A DNA stretch of 64,000 nucleotides from Cytobacillus citreus (GCF_018343665.1 NZ_JAGYPM010000004.1:64343-128342); one strand, 5' to 3'; positions 23,706-33,503 are shown, numbered from the stretch's first letter. Program-made: numbers and translations. The notes: a model not told the origin generated them from the sequence alone.

Positions 23706-25091
23706 ATGTCAGGTCAAGCCATCATTTTGTTTTCAAAAGATTTACATATTCAAAATAATGAACAAGTAAAACAATTTGTTGAAAATGGCTCTGCATCTTT
23801 TACTGCCCTTTTTCTTGGTGAAAAGTTAGTAGTGGTTATAAAAGCTTTGAAGGAAAAAAAGCAGACATATGATCAAATCCGTATGATCGCTGGGGCTGTC
23901 GCGCGAGAGCTGAGTAAGCGTAAAGTGATAAATGCGGTTATACATGAGGAAGCACTGAAAAAGGTATTGCCGAAATTACATGTAGATGGAATGATAACTG
24001 CTTTTGTGGAAGGCTGGCACTTAGGTGCATATAAGTTCGTTATGTATAAGTCAAAGGAAAATTACTTTAAGACTGAGCTGCGAGTGGAAGGCAGAGCAGA
24101 ATTGAAGCATTTCATTGAAATAGGAAAAATTCGTGCAGAGGCGACCAACTTTTCTCGTAATTTAATGAATGAAATTCCGAATGTACTAAATCCTGAAACA
24201 TTTCCAACGATCTTACGAGAAGAGTTTGCTCATTCAGATGTACAAGTGAATGTATTTAATAAAGAAAAGCTGGAAGAATTAGAAATGAATGGCGTCTTAA
24301 CGGTTTGCCGTGGGAGTAAATATAAACCTTCCTTTGTTGAACTTATATATTGCAGTGACGAAACTAAGCCACTTACCGCTCTAGTTGGGAAAGGGGTAAC
24401 TTTTGATACAGGCGGCATTAGCTTGAAGACTGGAAGAGATATAAGTAATATGCGCATGGATATGGGCGGTGCCGCTGCTGTTGCTGGAGCAGTGAAGCTG
24501 TTATCTGCATTGAGAGCAAAGGTAAATGTTATTGCGCTGATTCCAATGGTTGAAAACACAATTGACAATACGTCAGTACTTCCAAGTGAGATCATCCGAT
24601 ACAAAAATGGCCATACCGTGCAGGTTGCGAACACAGATGCGGAAGGGCGTCTCATATTAGCTGACGGTCTCATTCGCGCCGGAGAGTGGGGAGCAAAATA
24701 CGTCGTTAATATTGCTACATTAACTGGAGCCATTGCTAATGCACTAGGATCAAAAATAGCTGGTGCATTCGGGGATGAACGTCTTTCATTTGAAATGAAG
24801 GAAATCGGTCGAGAGAATGGAGATTTTATTTGGCCAATGCCATTAGTTGAAGAATATGAGAGTTACTTAAACAGCGATTATGCTGACTTTAGTAATATTA
24901 GTTCAAAGGGAGAAGCGGGTTCAATTACAGCAGGATTATTCCTTCGCCGCTTTGTTCCGAAATCATGCAGGTGGCTTCATGTAGACATGGCTGGAGTAAT
25001 GGAAAGTGAAGAAACCGGCTATTATGCAAAATCAGCAACAGGATATGGTGTTAGATTACTAGCTGATTTTACAGTGCATGTTTCAAAGTAA
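23706..25091 (+). CDS. pepA: Leucyl aminopeptidase, peptidase M17
   Basis: Cytoplasmic two-metal aminopeptidase of 461 residues with the usual N-terminal regulatory domain and C-terminal catalytic domain. The catalytic signature NTDAEGRL is present (about residue 306), with the upstream metal-binding GKGVTFDTGGISLK and a conserved MRMDMGGAAAV. This enzyme trims N-terminal residues in peptide turnover. AGGGAGGG precedes the ATG. It is a single gene; the 200 bases upstream are AT-rich with no clear feature. Confidence 0.93.
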   Translation: MSGQAIILFSKDLHIQNNEQVKQFVENGSASFTALFLGEKLVVVIKALKEKKQTYDQIRMIAGAVARELSKRKVINAVIHEEALKKVLPKLHVDGMITAFVEGWHLGAYKFVMYKSKENYFKTELRVEGRAELKHFIEIGKIRAEATNFSRNLMNEIPNVLNPETFPTILREEFAHSDVQVNVFNKEKLEELEMNGVLTVCRGSKYKPSFVELIYCSDETKPLTALVGKGVTFDTGGISLKTGRDISNMRMDMGGAAAVAGAVKLLSALRAKVNVIALIPMVENTIDNTSVLPSEIIRYKNGHTVQVANTDAEGRLILADGLIRAGEWGAKYVVNIATLTGAIANALGSKIAGAFGDERLSFEMKEIGRENGDFIWPMPLVEEYESYLNSDYADFSNISSKGEAGSITAGLFLRRFVPKSCRWLHVDMAGVMESEETGYYAKSATGYGVRLLADFTVHVSK

Positions 25092-25160
25092 GTTTATAAG
25101 ACTGTATTTGGTAGATTATTTAAGGGAAGTGGTCAATAAGCGTGCTAAGACTTCATAATA

Positions 25161-25326
25161 ACGCCTCCTAAAGTGAGTTCTGAGGGCTGCAACCTAGTAC
25201 ATTCTTATCTTAGCGAGGCGTCCGTTTTTCTGTAAATTGAATCTGTTAACACCTACAGGAATGTTAACGGGCACGATAGTTCAATCTCTAACTATGACTA
25301 GGCTGCGACATGGATCGGCAGCCTAG
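25161..25326. other. GC-contrasting block of nested hairpins, unidentified
   Basis: The 460-bp gap after pepA is visibly less AT-rich than its surroundings and holds several inverted repeats. These are ACGCCTC (25161-25167) with GAGGCGT (25215-25221), GTTAAC at 25245 with GTTAAC at 25263, TAGTT/AACTA around TCAATCTCT, and CTAGGCTGC (25298) with GCAGCCTAG (25318-25326). It may be a structured RNA or the remnant of a mobile element's end; minus-strand frames downstream of the hairpins look partly coding but are broken. I cannot identify it. Confidence 0.4.
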
Positions 25327-25553
25327 CTCCGTCTTTGACCACTGACGTAAACAACCCGACACGATATTGTAATTGTACTCCAAGCGTTTGCGTGTAATGT
25401 CACTACGCTGATATTACCCCAATCAAAGCGAAGTTCCCAACGTATTAATTTAACATATATATCCATCTGCTTTGCCCCTGGTGACAGCGACGCTGGTACT
25501 ATCCCTATTTGTTAAAAAAATCGGAAGCATAAAGCAAAAAGAACTTATCTAAT

Positions 25554-26003
25554 TTAGTATTGTCTATTATGTCCTTTTTTTACTAACCCCCAATCAATTT
25601 CAACATTTTTTCTCATTTTCGAAAGGAGGTTTAAAAGCACTTCCTTTTCTTCCTGGCTAAAACCATTCAAAGCCACTTTTTCAGAATGCTCTTCTTCTCT
25701 TTTCAAAAATATAAAAATCACCTTCCCTTTTTCAGTAGGGAATAACTTCTTTATTTTTCTATTTTCAACATCATTTCTCTTCTCTATAAGTTCTTGCATT
25801 TCAAGTTTCTGTATTGCGCGAGCAGCAGTTGTTCTATCTACTTTAATCATTTCTGCTACCTTTTCTTGAATAATCCCTGGATTTTCACAAATCCTCACAA
25901 GGTATAAGTATTGTCCTTTAGAAAGTTGAAAATCCTTGAATTCAATATTACTAATGGAATCCAGGCACCGAGCAATCATTCCAATTTCGCGAAGAATCTC
26001 CAT
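25554..26003 (-). CDS. MarR-family transcriptional regulator
   Basis: About 149-residue winged helix regulator. The DNA-binding part is LSKGQYLYLVRICENPGIIQEKVAEMIKVDRTTAARAIQKLEMQELIEKR, followed by the wing (NRKIKKLFPTEKGK). It acts as a dimer that usually releases DNA on binding a small molecule. The ATG at 26003 has AAAGGAG 7 bases before it; a GTG just upstream is the alternative. It is divergent from the catabolic cluster that begins at 26226 and is the nearest candidate for its regulator. A TTGTATTTACAA palindrome lies between them. Confidence 0.88.
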   Translation of the reverse strand: MEILREIGMIARCLDSISNIEFKDFQLSKGQYLYLVRICENPGIIQEKVAEMIKVDRTTAARAIQKLEMQELIEKRNDVENRKIKKLFPTEKGKVIFIFLKREEEHSEKVALNGFSQEEKEVLLNLLSKMRKNVEIDWGLVKKGHNRQY

Positions 26004-26047
26004 CACCTTACTCCTTTCTTAATTGATATTAGAATAAAGGGTTTTTA

Positions 26048-26059
26048 TTGTATTTACAA
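26048..26059. promoter_or_regulatory. Candidate MarR operator
   Basis: TTGTATTTACAA is a perfect 5+5 palindrome 45 bases upstream of the MarR start, in the intergenic region shared with the catabolic cluster. Confidence 0.4.
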
Positions 26060-26225
26060 CAAAAAAACTTTCGATTATACTAATAAACAAGTTCGAAATA
26101 TCGCACTAATTCGTTGTATTGCGAATAATTGTAGTTGATGTTATCTGAAAATTCTGTATTGTATTAAATTCCCAAAATGTAAGTGAGAATAGTAATAATC
26201 AAAATTTTACAGGGTGGGATATGGG

Positions 26226-27473
26226 ATGAATATTAATAAAGAGAGATTATGGTACCGTCTAAATAAGCTTGCTGCAATAGGAAGGAATGAATTTGAAGGA
26301 ATAACGAGGCTTTCATTTACTGAAGAGGAGAAAAGTGCCAAACTCCTTGTGAGTAAATGGATGGTCGACGCTGGATTAAAAGTAAGAGAAGATGCTATGG
26401 GGAATCTAATTGGTCGTTTAGGGGGAAAGAACCCTGCTCTACCTGTAGTTTTAATAGGATCACATATTGATAGTGTGTTCAATGGTGGGATTTTTGATGG
26501 CCCCACGGGAGTATTATCTGGAATAGAAGTCCTGCAAACAATGAAAGAAAAGAATTTTAATCCAGATGGACCAGTGGAAGTGATTGCTTTTACGGATGAA
26601 GAAGGAGCACGCTTTTCATCAGGCATGCTGGGTAGCCTCGCTGTTGCTGGTAAATTGAAAGAGGAAGAACTGCATCAATACCGTGATCAGAATGAGATAT
26701 CTATTGCTGAGGCTATGGAAAAAATGGGGTATAATCCAGAATTAATAAAAAATGCTAAAAGGGATCCTGCAACAATTAAAGCCTATTTAGAATTACATAT
26801 CGAGCAAGGTCGAGTATTAGAAAACGAAAATTTGCCGGTTGGTGTCGTTGAAGGAATTGTTGGTCTCTATTGGCTAAAAGTAACCCTAAAAGGTATAGCT
26901 AGTCATGCAGGAAGTACCCCAATGAATCTTAGAAAGGACCCACTTGCCGCAGCAGCATCGATAATGTCGTTTGGGGAGCAACTAGCAAAACAAGAGAGGA
27001 ATCTAGTTATCACTGTAGGACAAATGAATGTCTCTCCAGGTGGGATTAACATAATACCGGGTGCGGTTGAATTAACATTTGATATCCGCGATATTCAACA
27101 AAAAAGGTTGGATAGGTCAATAGAATCCTTAACAACATACATATCTGACGTATGCAATGAAAGAAAAATTGAGTATGAGATAGAAGTACTAGATAGATTA
27201 AGCCCTGCTGTTTGTTCAGATAAAATTATTGAGATCATCTCAGATAGCGTTAAGGAATGTAATATAACACCATACAAGTTACCGAGTGGTGCTGCTCATG
27301 ACGCTATGGTTATGGCACAGATAACAGATATGGCGATGATTTTCGTGAGATCCAAGGAAGGAATAAGCCACAATCCAAAGGAATGGTCAGAAGAGGCTGA
27401 TATTGCCTTAGGGGCAGAAGTTCTATACCGAACAGTATTAAAGTTAATAAAACAAAAAGTTGTACGGAATTAA
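26226..27473 (+). CDS. M20-family Zn hydrolase, carbamoylase / allantoate amidohydrolase type
   Basis: About 415-residue binuclear-zinc amidohydrolase of the N-carbamoyl-amino-acid hydrolase / allantoate amidohydrolase / beta-ureidopropionase branch. Metal ligands are seen in GSHIDSVFNGGIFDGPTG, FTDEEGARF and LELHIEQG, and the dimerisation lid follows (SHAGSTPMNLRKDPL). It hydrolyses a carbamoyl or related amide group to release ammonia, CO2 and an amino acid. ATG 26226 is chosen over GTG 26214. First gene of a seven-gene co-directional cluster of amino-acid enzymes and a transporter; the MarR gene is divergent. Confidence 0.87.
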   Translation: MNINKERLWYRLNKLAAIGRNEFEGITRLSFTEEEKSAKLLVSKWMVDAGLKVREDAMGNLIGRLGGKNPALPVVLIGSHIDSVFNGGIFDGPTGVLSGIEVLQTMKEKNFNPDGPVEVIAFTDEEGARFSSGMLGSLAVAGKLKEEELHQYRDQNEISIAEAMEKMGYNPELIKNAKRDPATIKAYLELHIEQGRVLENENLPVGVVEGIVGLYWLKVTLKGIASHAGSTPMNLRKDPLAAAASIMSFGEQLAKQERNLVITVGQMNVSPGGINIIPGAVELTFDIRDIQQKRLDRSIESLTTYISDVCNERKIEYEIEVLDRLSPAVCSDKIIEIISDSVKECNITPYKLPSGAAHDAMVMAQITDMAMIFVRSKEGISHNPKEWSEEADIALGAEVLYRTVLKLIKQKVVRN

Positions 27474-27711
27474 ATATAAGGTTTGAAGGTTATATATAAG
27501 GACTGCCCGGAATATTTCATTTTTTTTAAGAATAGTTATCTGATTATTGGTAATTGATAAAAAATTCACTCTGTTGGAGGTGAATTTTAATATGTTAACT
27601 GATACAAAGAAATTTTAAATAAGCTTTTTGCCATTGAATAGAGTCCCAGTAAGGATCTGTCTCCCAGAAACTAGAGTCTTATAAAAATTATAAATATAAA
27701 GGGGTATGTAG

Positions 27712-29127
27712 ATGAGCGATTTAGAGACTAAATTGAAGGTTGATGAAGTCAAGGAGTCAAAAGGTATTAATGCATTTGTATTATTGTTTTGCGTAATTAT
27801 TATTGCAGCCATCTTATCGTATATCCTTCCATCAGGTCAGTATGAAAGAACCGAAGTCGATGGTCGAACTATAATCAATCCAGATTCTTTTCAGTTTGTC
27901 GATCCAAATCCGATTGGATTTTTGGATATTTTTAATAGTATTCATACAGGTATGGTTGAAGGATCGGGCATTATCTTCTTTGTATTTATCATAGGTGGGG
28001 CATTTGGTATTCTTGCTGCAACAGGTGCGCTAGATTCCTTTATTTCAGTGTTGTCACATAGACTTGCTAAACGTGAAAAATTAATCATTCCAGTGCTAAT
28101 GCTGTTTTTTGCAGCTGGTGGTTCGTTAATGGGAATGGCTGAAGAAACACTTGTCTATATCGGAATCCTAGTTCCGCTAGCAATTGCGCTCGGTTTTGAT
28201 GCAATTACCGGTTTGGCAATTGTTTCTCTTGGTGCATCAGTTGGTTTTACCGCAGCAGTAATGAATCCATTTACAGTTGGAGTTGCTCAGGGAATTGCTG
28301 AACTGCCAACCTTTTCAGGAATAGCTTTCCGTCTAATCCTGTTCGTAGTGTTGTATGCAGTCGCTGTTATCTATATCTACCGTTATGCAGGGAAGGTTAA
28401 AGACAATCCTTCCATTGGATTCTATGGGAATTACAAGCAAGGGAATAAGGATGCTTTATTAAATGTTAATACGAAGATGGAAACAAGACACAAATGGGTA
28501 TTAATTATATTTTTATTAAATTTTGTTGTTCTTATATTTGGTGTTATTAAGTACGGCTGGTATATTACGGAAATTGCCGGACTCTTCCTGTTATTCGGAA
28601 TTATCATTGGTCTTGTTGGAAAATTATCCTCTAGCGACATTGCTGAAAACTTCATCAAAGGGGCTGGAAACATTATTAGTGGCGCCTTAGTAATTGGGGT
28701 TGCTCATGCTATTTTAGTTTTATTCAACAGTGCTAATTTAACAGATACCATTCTTTATTATGCTGCACAAGCAATCGATTCAATCCCACCAACCCTAACC
28801 GCCGTCGGTATGTTTATTTTTCAATTATGCTTAAACTTCTTAGTTCCGTCTGGAAGTGGTCAGGCAGCATTAACGATGCCAATCATGGCACCTTTAGCAG
28901 ACCTTGTAGGTGTTACTAGACAAACGGCCGTACTTGCCTATCAGTTTGGAGACGGTATGTCTAATATCTTTTTTCCAACTGTTGGTTTCTTCATGGCAGG
29001 ACTAGCACTTGCCGGAATACCTTGGGGAAGATGGATAAAGTGGGTTTTTCCGTTCTTCTTAATTCAAATCACAATAGGGATTATGGCGCTCATTATTGCA
29101 CAGGTAATACAATACGGACCATTCTAA
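27712..29127 (+). CDS. YfcC/DcuC-family transporter
   Basis: 471-residue polytopic membrane protein with about 12 helices, of the YfcC family (C4-dicarboxylate anaerobic carrier-like superfamily). Clear family stretches are SYILPSGQYER after helix 1, GGSLMGMAEETLVY and, near the end, NFLVPSGSGQAALTMPIMAPLAD, the last being a hallmark of this superfamily. Such proteins are proposed to carry amino acids, peptides or dicarboxylates. The ATG follows AAAGGGG. It sits between two M20 hydrolases, so it most likely imports their substrate. Confidence 0.88.
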   Translation: MSDLETKLKVDEVKESKGINAFVLLFCVIIIAAILSYILPSGQYERTEVDGRTIINPDSFQFVDPNPIGFLDIFNSIHTGMVEGSGIIFFVFIIGGAFGILAATGALDSFISVLSHRLAKREKLIIPVLMLFFAAGGSLMGMAEETLVYIGILVPLAIALGFDAITGLAIVSLGASVGFTAAVMNPFTVGVAQGIAELPTFSGIAFRLILFVVLYAVAVIYIYRYAGKVKDNPSIGFYGNYKQGNKDALLNVNTKMETRHKWVLIIFLLNFVVLIFGVIKYGWYITEIAGLFLLFGIIIGLVGKLSSSDIAENFIKGAGNIISGALVIGVAHAILVLFNSANLTDTILYYAAQAIDSIPPTLTAVGMFIFQLCLNFLVPSGSGQAALTMPIMAPLADLVGVTRQTAVLAYQFGDGMSNIFFPTVGFFMAGLALAGIPWGRWIKWVFPFFLIQITIGIMALIIAQVIQYGPF

Positions 29128-29145
29128 AGAGAAGGAGTTGTTTTC

Positions 29146-30300
29146 ATGCAAAGTGTAAGCCTACTTGAGACTTTAACATTACAAGCGATTGATGACCGTC
29201 GCTACCTTCATAAACATCCAGAGCTATCCGGAAAAGAATATGAGACTTATAAATTTATTCGAAGTAGATTAGAGGATTTAAATATCGAAATATTAGATTA
29301 CCAACCACCAAGTGTGGTTGGGTATATAAAAGGGACTAATGGTGACAAAACGATTGCATTACGGGCTGATATTGATGCCTTACCCGTAGTAGAAGAAGGG
29401 GAAAAACCTTACCTTTCGAAATTCCCTGGGGTGGCACATGTATGCGGACATGATGGGCATACTGCGATTTTGTTAGCTGTATCTGAATGGCTTTCAAAAA
29501 ATAGAGACAGGGTAGAACCAAATGTTGTACTGATTTTTCAATCTTCTGAGGAAATAACACCGAGTGGAGCAGAGGCTCTTGTGAAACAAGGAGTATTAGA
29601 GAACGTCGACTCAATCTTTGGTATCCATTTATGGCAAGGGATAAAAAAAGGAAAAATAGGCTTAGCCCATGGACCAATGATGGCTTCGGCGGATGACTTT
29701 GAAATAATGATTGAAGGATTTGGAGGTCATGGATCCATGCCTCATGAAACGGTTGATCCAATCTATGTCGCTACCCATGTCATTCAATCCCTACAAGGTA
29801 TTATCAGTAGAAGTCTGAACCCAATTCATCCAGGAGTCATATCAGTAGGCAAAATTGAAGCGGGAACCACTTACAATATTATTCCTAATTCTGTGAAATT
29901 AAGTGGTACTGTGCGTGCATTGACGCTGAACACTGTCAATACCCTTCGTCATCAAATAGTGCAAATCACTGATGGTATTTGTTCGGCATTCAACGCAAAA
30001 GGTCAAGTAGATTATATATTAGGTACTCCTCCCCTTGTTAATGATCCGAACGAATCCCGTTTTGTGGAGTCTATCATCCGTGCATCTTTTGATGAAGATG
30101 TGTTCGAATTGGTTGATCCGGTGATGGGAGGAGAAGACTTTTCTCATTATTTACTAGAAAAGCCCGGAGCATTTATGTTCGTCGGAATGGGTGGAGAGAA
30201 GAGCATCTATCCTCATCATCATCCAAAATTCGACATCGATGAAGATGTAATCCCTGATGCGATCAAACTGTTTATTGAAATTCTTAAAAATTACAAGTGA
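29146..30300 (+). CDS. M20D amidohydrolase (N-acyl amino acid amidohydrolase type)
   Basis: 384-residue zinc amidohydrolase of the hippurate / N-acetyl-amino-acid hydrolase group. The metal and catalytic residues lie in RADIDALPV, HVCGHDGHTA, QSSEEITPSGAEAL and GMGG, near FVGMGGEKSIYPHHHPKFDID. It should remove an acyl or aminoacyl group from an amino acid. GAGAAGGAG lies before the ATG. It follows the transporter gene by 18 bases and precedes the dehydratase by 14, which fits one operon. Confidence 0.88.
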   Translation: MQSVSLLETLTLQAIDDRRYLHKHPELSGKEYETYKFIRSRLEDLNIEILDYQPPSVVGYIKGTNGDKTIALRADIDALPVVEEGEKPYLSKFPGVAHVCGHDGHTAILLAVSEWLSKNRDRVEPNVVLIFQSSEEITPSGAEALVKQGVLENVDSIFGIHLWQGIKKGKIGLAHGPMMASADDFEIMIEGFGGHGSMPHETVDPIYVATHVIQSLQGIISRSLNPIHPGVISVGKIEAGTTYNIIPNSVKLSGTVRALTLNTVNTLRHQIVQITDGICSAFNAKGQVDYILGTPPLVNDPNESRFVESIIRASFDEDVFELVDPVMGGEDFSHYLLEKPGAFMFVGMGGEKSIYPHHHPKFDIDEDVIPDAIKLFIEILKNYK

Positions 30301-30314
30301 AGGGGTAATTATTA

Positions 30315-31277
30315 ATGGATTTACAAGTGACTTTCCAAGATATCTTAAGAGCAAAGAAACGTCTGAAAGGGAGAGTGATTGAAACTCCATTGGTCCCATC
30401 TACAATTCTCTCTAAAGAAACAGATACAGATATTTGGTTCAAGATGGAAAGCTTGCAAACAACAGGCTCATTTAAAGTAAGAGGTGCCTTGAATAAACTT
30501 GATTCCTTAACAAAAGAAGAGCTTAAAAAAGGTGTGACGACAGCTTCAGCTGGAAATCATGCACAAGGGCTTGCCTATGCTTCCTTAATGAAGAAGGTTT
30601 CTGCGAAAATTGTTGTTCCTAAAACAACACCGGAGACGAAGAAGCAAGGTATTCTTCGGTATGGTGCTGAGCTTGTCGTTTACGGTGAAAACTACGATGA
30701 AGCAGAGGAAGTTGCTTATAAACTAGCAGAAGAAACTGGTCGTGTATTTGTTAATGCGTTTGAAGATGATCATATTATTGCTGGCCAGGGTACATCTGCA
30801 CTTGAAGCATTTTTGGCTGATCCTGACTTTGATGCGGTTATTGTTCCAGCTGGGGGAGGCGGATTAATGTGTGGGGTAGCTCTTGTAGCTAAAGCAATCA
30901 ATCCGGATATTAAAGTGATTGGCGTGCAAACCCATGCATCACCACCATGGTACCATTCGTTTAAAGCAGGAAAGCTGGTACCAGTTGAATATCAAGATTC
31001 ATTAGCAGAAGGTTTACATGGAGGCATTACGCAAGGCAACCTTGATCTTGCTTTAAAAATTGTCGATGACATTATTTTAGTGGAGGAAGAAAGTGTCGCT
31101 AATGCAATGGTATGGTTGGCGCGCGAACACCATTACATGGTTGAAGGATCTGGTGCGGTTGGTGTGGCCGCGCTGCGTGATGGTCTTGTACCAGAAATTA
31201 AAGGCAAAAAGGTGCTAACGTTTATCACTGGTAGCAATGTTGATTTTGCAAAATTATTAAAACTGGCGACAAAGTAA
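30315..31277 (+). CDS. Threonine/serine dehydratase-like PLP enzyme
   Basis: 320-residue fold-type II PLP enzyme. The Schiff-base lysine is in TGSFKVRGALNKL (about residue 57), the phosphate-binding glycine loop is PAGGGGLMCGVAL, and SAGNHAQGLAYAS is the substrate loop. There is no ACT regulatory domain, so it is the short catabolic form. It could deaminate serine/threonine, act on 3-hydroxyaspartate, or be the EutB-like dehydratase of hydroxyectoine use. A companion in the cluster is of the OCD family, as in that pathway, but the other ectoine genes are absent. Confidence 0.85.
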   Translation: MDLQVTFQDILRAKKRLKGRVIETPLVPSTILSKETDTDIWFKMESLQTTGSFKVRGALNKLDSLTKEELKKGVTTASAGNHAQGLAYASLMKKVSAKIVVPKTTPETKKQGILRYGAELVVYGENYDEAEEVAYKLAEETGRVFVNAFEDDHIIAGQGTSALEAFLADPDFDAVIVPAGGGGLMCGVALVAKAINPDIKVIGVQTHASPPWYHSFKAGKLVPVEYQDSLAEGLHGGITQGNLDLALKIVDDIILVEEESVANAMVWLAREHHYMVEGSGAVGVAALRDGLVPEIKGKKVLTFITGSNVDFAKLLKLATK

Positions 31278-31311
31278 GTGGATGTCCTAACCAATAAAGG
31301 GGGAAAATACA

Positions 31312-32418
31312 ATGAAAATAAAAAAGGTAGATGTATTTGCTGCCCGCTTGCCGTTAAAAGAGCCCTTTATCATTGCATACGATCAGTATAATGATATGCC
31401 AACAATTTTAACAAGATTGGAAACTGCTGAAGGCACTGTAGGCTGGGGAGAAGCTGTTCCAGATCAGCACGTAACTGGGGAGTCATGGGATAGTACTTTC
31501 CAGATTATAAAGCATGAATTAGCTCCACTCCTTATCAATGAAAGTCCTTTTTCTATAGATCTAATTCATAAAAAATTTAATAATAAAATTGATGGTGTAC
31601 CTTCGGCGAAAGCGGCACTTGATCTTGCCTTGTATGATTTAATGGGAAAAATTACTGGCCAGCCTGTTTATCAATTAATTGGAGGTAAATCTCATCAAGA
31701 ATTACAAGTACCACAAGTAATCAGTATTAAGGATCCTGAATTGATGGCGGTAGATGCTCATCGCTATGTCAAAGCTGGATTTCGCAATATTAAAATTAAA
31801 GTGGGAACAGATCCATCTGTTGATATCGAAAGAATTAAGGCGGTTAGAAATTCAATCGGTAGAAGTACAAAGCTCCGGGTCGACGCTAACCAGGGATGGG
31901 ATCGGATACAAGCATTAAGAGTGATTCGAGAAACAGTCGATTGTGACGTTGATTGGTATGAGCAGCCTGTAAAAGCGTATGATTTAAAGTCTTTAAAAGA
32001 AATAAGAGCGGTCTCACACGCTAAAATCATGGTTGATGAAGGAGTACATAACATTCATGATTTAGTTAACGTTGTAGAGATGCGGGCTGCCGATATGCTT
32101 AATATAAAATTAATGAAATCCGGTGGAATATACCCTGCATTGGCATTGGCGAATTTGGCTGAGGCTGCGGGTATGCCATGCCAAGTTGGTTCTATGGTGG
32201 AATCAGCGATTGGAACAATGGCCGGAGCGCACCTTGCGATGGGAAGGTCCATCATTGAAACGAATGAAATGGTCGGACCATTGATGTTTTCAAAAGATGT
32301 AGCAGCAATTCAATACCACGGTGATGTGATTCAGTTCAGCGATACACCAGGCTTTGGAATAGAAGTTGATGAATATTTTGTAAAGGAAATTACTAGCTTT
32401 AGTTGTGAAATTAAATAG
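31312..32418 (+). CDS. Enolase-superfamily epimerase/dehydratase (MLE-like)
   Basis: 368-residue enzyme of the enolase superfamily. It has the N-terminal capping domain and a barrel with KxK general base IKIKVG, metal ligands in RVDANQGW, WYEQPV and MVDEGVH, and the second lysine in NIKLMKSGG. Dipeptide epimerases, N-succinyl amino acid racemases and cis-3-hydroxyproline dehydratases all share this pattern. With hydrolases on one side and an OCD-family reductase on the other, either dipeptide/acyl-amino acid epimerisation or hydroxyproline dehydration is possible. The ATG follows AAAGGGGG. Confidence 0.85.
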   Translation: MKIKKVDVFAARLPLKEPFIIAYDQYNDMPTILTRLETAEGTVGWGEAVPDQHVTGESWDSTFQIIKHELAPLLINESPFSIDLIHKKFNNKIDGVPSAKAALDLALYDLMGKITGQPVYQLIGGKSHQELQVPQVISIKDPELMAVDAHRYVKAGFRNIKIKVGTDPSVDIERIKAVRNSIGRSTKLRVDANQGWDRIQALRVIRETVDCDVDWYEQPVKAYDLKSLKEIRAVSHAKIMVDEGVHNIHDLVNVVEMRAADMLNIKLMKSGGIYPALALANLAEAAGMPCQVGSMVESAIGTMAGAHLAMGRSIIETNEMVGPLMFSKDVAAIQYHGDVIQFSDTPGFGIEVDEYFVKEITSFSCEIK

Positions 32419-32450
32419 GTTTCAAACTTTGAAAGGATGTGTGTTCATTC

Positions 32451-33503
32451 GTGTTTCCGTTTAGGGTGATGAATCAAGAGGATGTTAAACAGGTTTTGGA
32501 TATGAAAAATGTAATTAGTATAGTTGAAGAAGCCTATGTATTAAAGGAAAAGAAAGAGGCATCTCTATTTCCAATGGTATTCCATGAGTTTGAACGCGGA
32601 AAAGCTGATATGGATATCAAGTCTGGCCATTTAACAGGTGCAAATATTTTCGGTTTAAAACTAGTGTCATGGTTTGGGGAAAACCCTTCTAAAAATTTAC
32701 CTGCAATTATTGGTAGTGTTTTGGTTCTAGATAGTAGAACTGGTGCTCCGCTTGGTTTGTTGAGTGGCGAACAAATAACACTAATGCGAACAGGTGCTGC
32801 AGGAGGAATTGGCGCAAAATATTTAGCAAGAAGAGAATCAGAAAATCTGTTATTAATTGGTTCCGGTCATTTAGGACCATATCAAATTTTGGCGACACTA
32901 ATGTCAATGGAGAATATTAAAAATGTAGTTGTATACAATGCAACCTCTAGTGAAAAAGCGAACGCTTTCTGTGAATCAATTAAAGATAGATTACTAGAGA
33001 TGTTAGAGCCTTATAAGAAGGACAGTGAATATTATCAAATGATGCTCAGTAGGATTAATATCCCGTTTAATGCAACGGATAATGTTCAAAGAGCAACGGA
33101 GGAAGCAGATATCATTATTACAGCCACTCCCTCCCACAAACCTCTAATTATGAAGGAATGGGTCAAACCGGGAACTCATTTTTCCTGCGTTGGTGCTGAT
33201 ATGGAAGGAAAACAAGAAATTGATTATAATTTGTTTTCCGTTGCCAGAGTATTTGTGGATGATGTTACTCAAGCAATCAATGTTGGAGAGACTGAGGTTC
33301 CTTTCCAAAAAGGAATTATTACAAAAGAAGATATCATTAGCGAAATAGGAAGTGTCATTCTTGGGAATACATCTGGACGCTTAACGGATAAGGATATTAC
33401 CATTTACGATAGTACCGGGATTGCACTCCAGGATTTAATTACAGCTAATTATATTTTAGAAAAAGCAAATGAAAAAGGAATCGGTGTTGTTGCTTCTTTT
33501 TAA
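32451..33503 (+). CDS. Ornithine cyclodeaminase / mu-crystallin family protein
   Basis: About 350-residue NAD(P)-dependent enzyme of the OCD family, which includes ornithine cyclodeaminase, alanine dehydrogenase, EutC and pyrroline-2-carboxylate reductase. The dinucleotide-binding loop is LLIGSGHLGPYQ, and ADIIITATPSHKPL is the usual following strand. An N-terminal substrate Lys and Arg region (FGLKLVSW, LMRTGAAGG) is present. The start is uncertain: I take GTG 32451 about 10 bases after AAAGGATGTG, with GTG 32439 and ATG 32469 as alternatives. With the neighbouring enolase-superfamily enzyme it could reduce a pyrroline product to proline, but this is a guess. Confidence 0.82.
   Translation: MFPFRVMNQEDVKQVLDMKNVISIVEEAYVLKEKKEASLFPMVFHEFERGKADMDIKSGHLTGANIFGLKLVSWFGENPSKNLPAIIGSVLVLDSRTGAPLGLLSGEQITLMRTGAAGGIGAKYLARRESENLLLIGSGHLGPYQILATLMSMENIKNVVVYNATSSEKANAFCESIKDRLLEMLEPYKKDSEYYQMMLSRINIPFNATDNVQRATEEADIIITATPSHKPLIMKEWVKPGTHFSCVGADMEGKQEIDYNLFSVARVFVDDVTQAINVGETEVPFQKGIITKEDIISEIGSVILGNTSGRLTDKDITIYDSTGIALQDLITANYILEKANEKGIGVVASF

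Noticed and set aside
25140-25553. Possible TnpB or IscB element remnant with guide RNA
   Set aside because: Minus-strand frames look partly coding and hairpins fit an element end, but no RuvC or HNH motif or clear family sequence could be read, so it is kept only as an unidentified structured block.
27584-27711. Possible riboswitch in the leader of the YfcC transporter gene
   Set aside because: Partial repeats of GAGTCCCAG and CTAGAGTC were noticed, but no conserved riboswitch blocks and no clear terminator stem.
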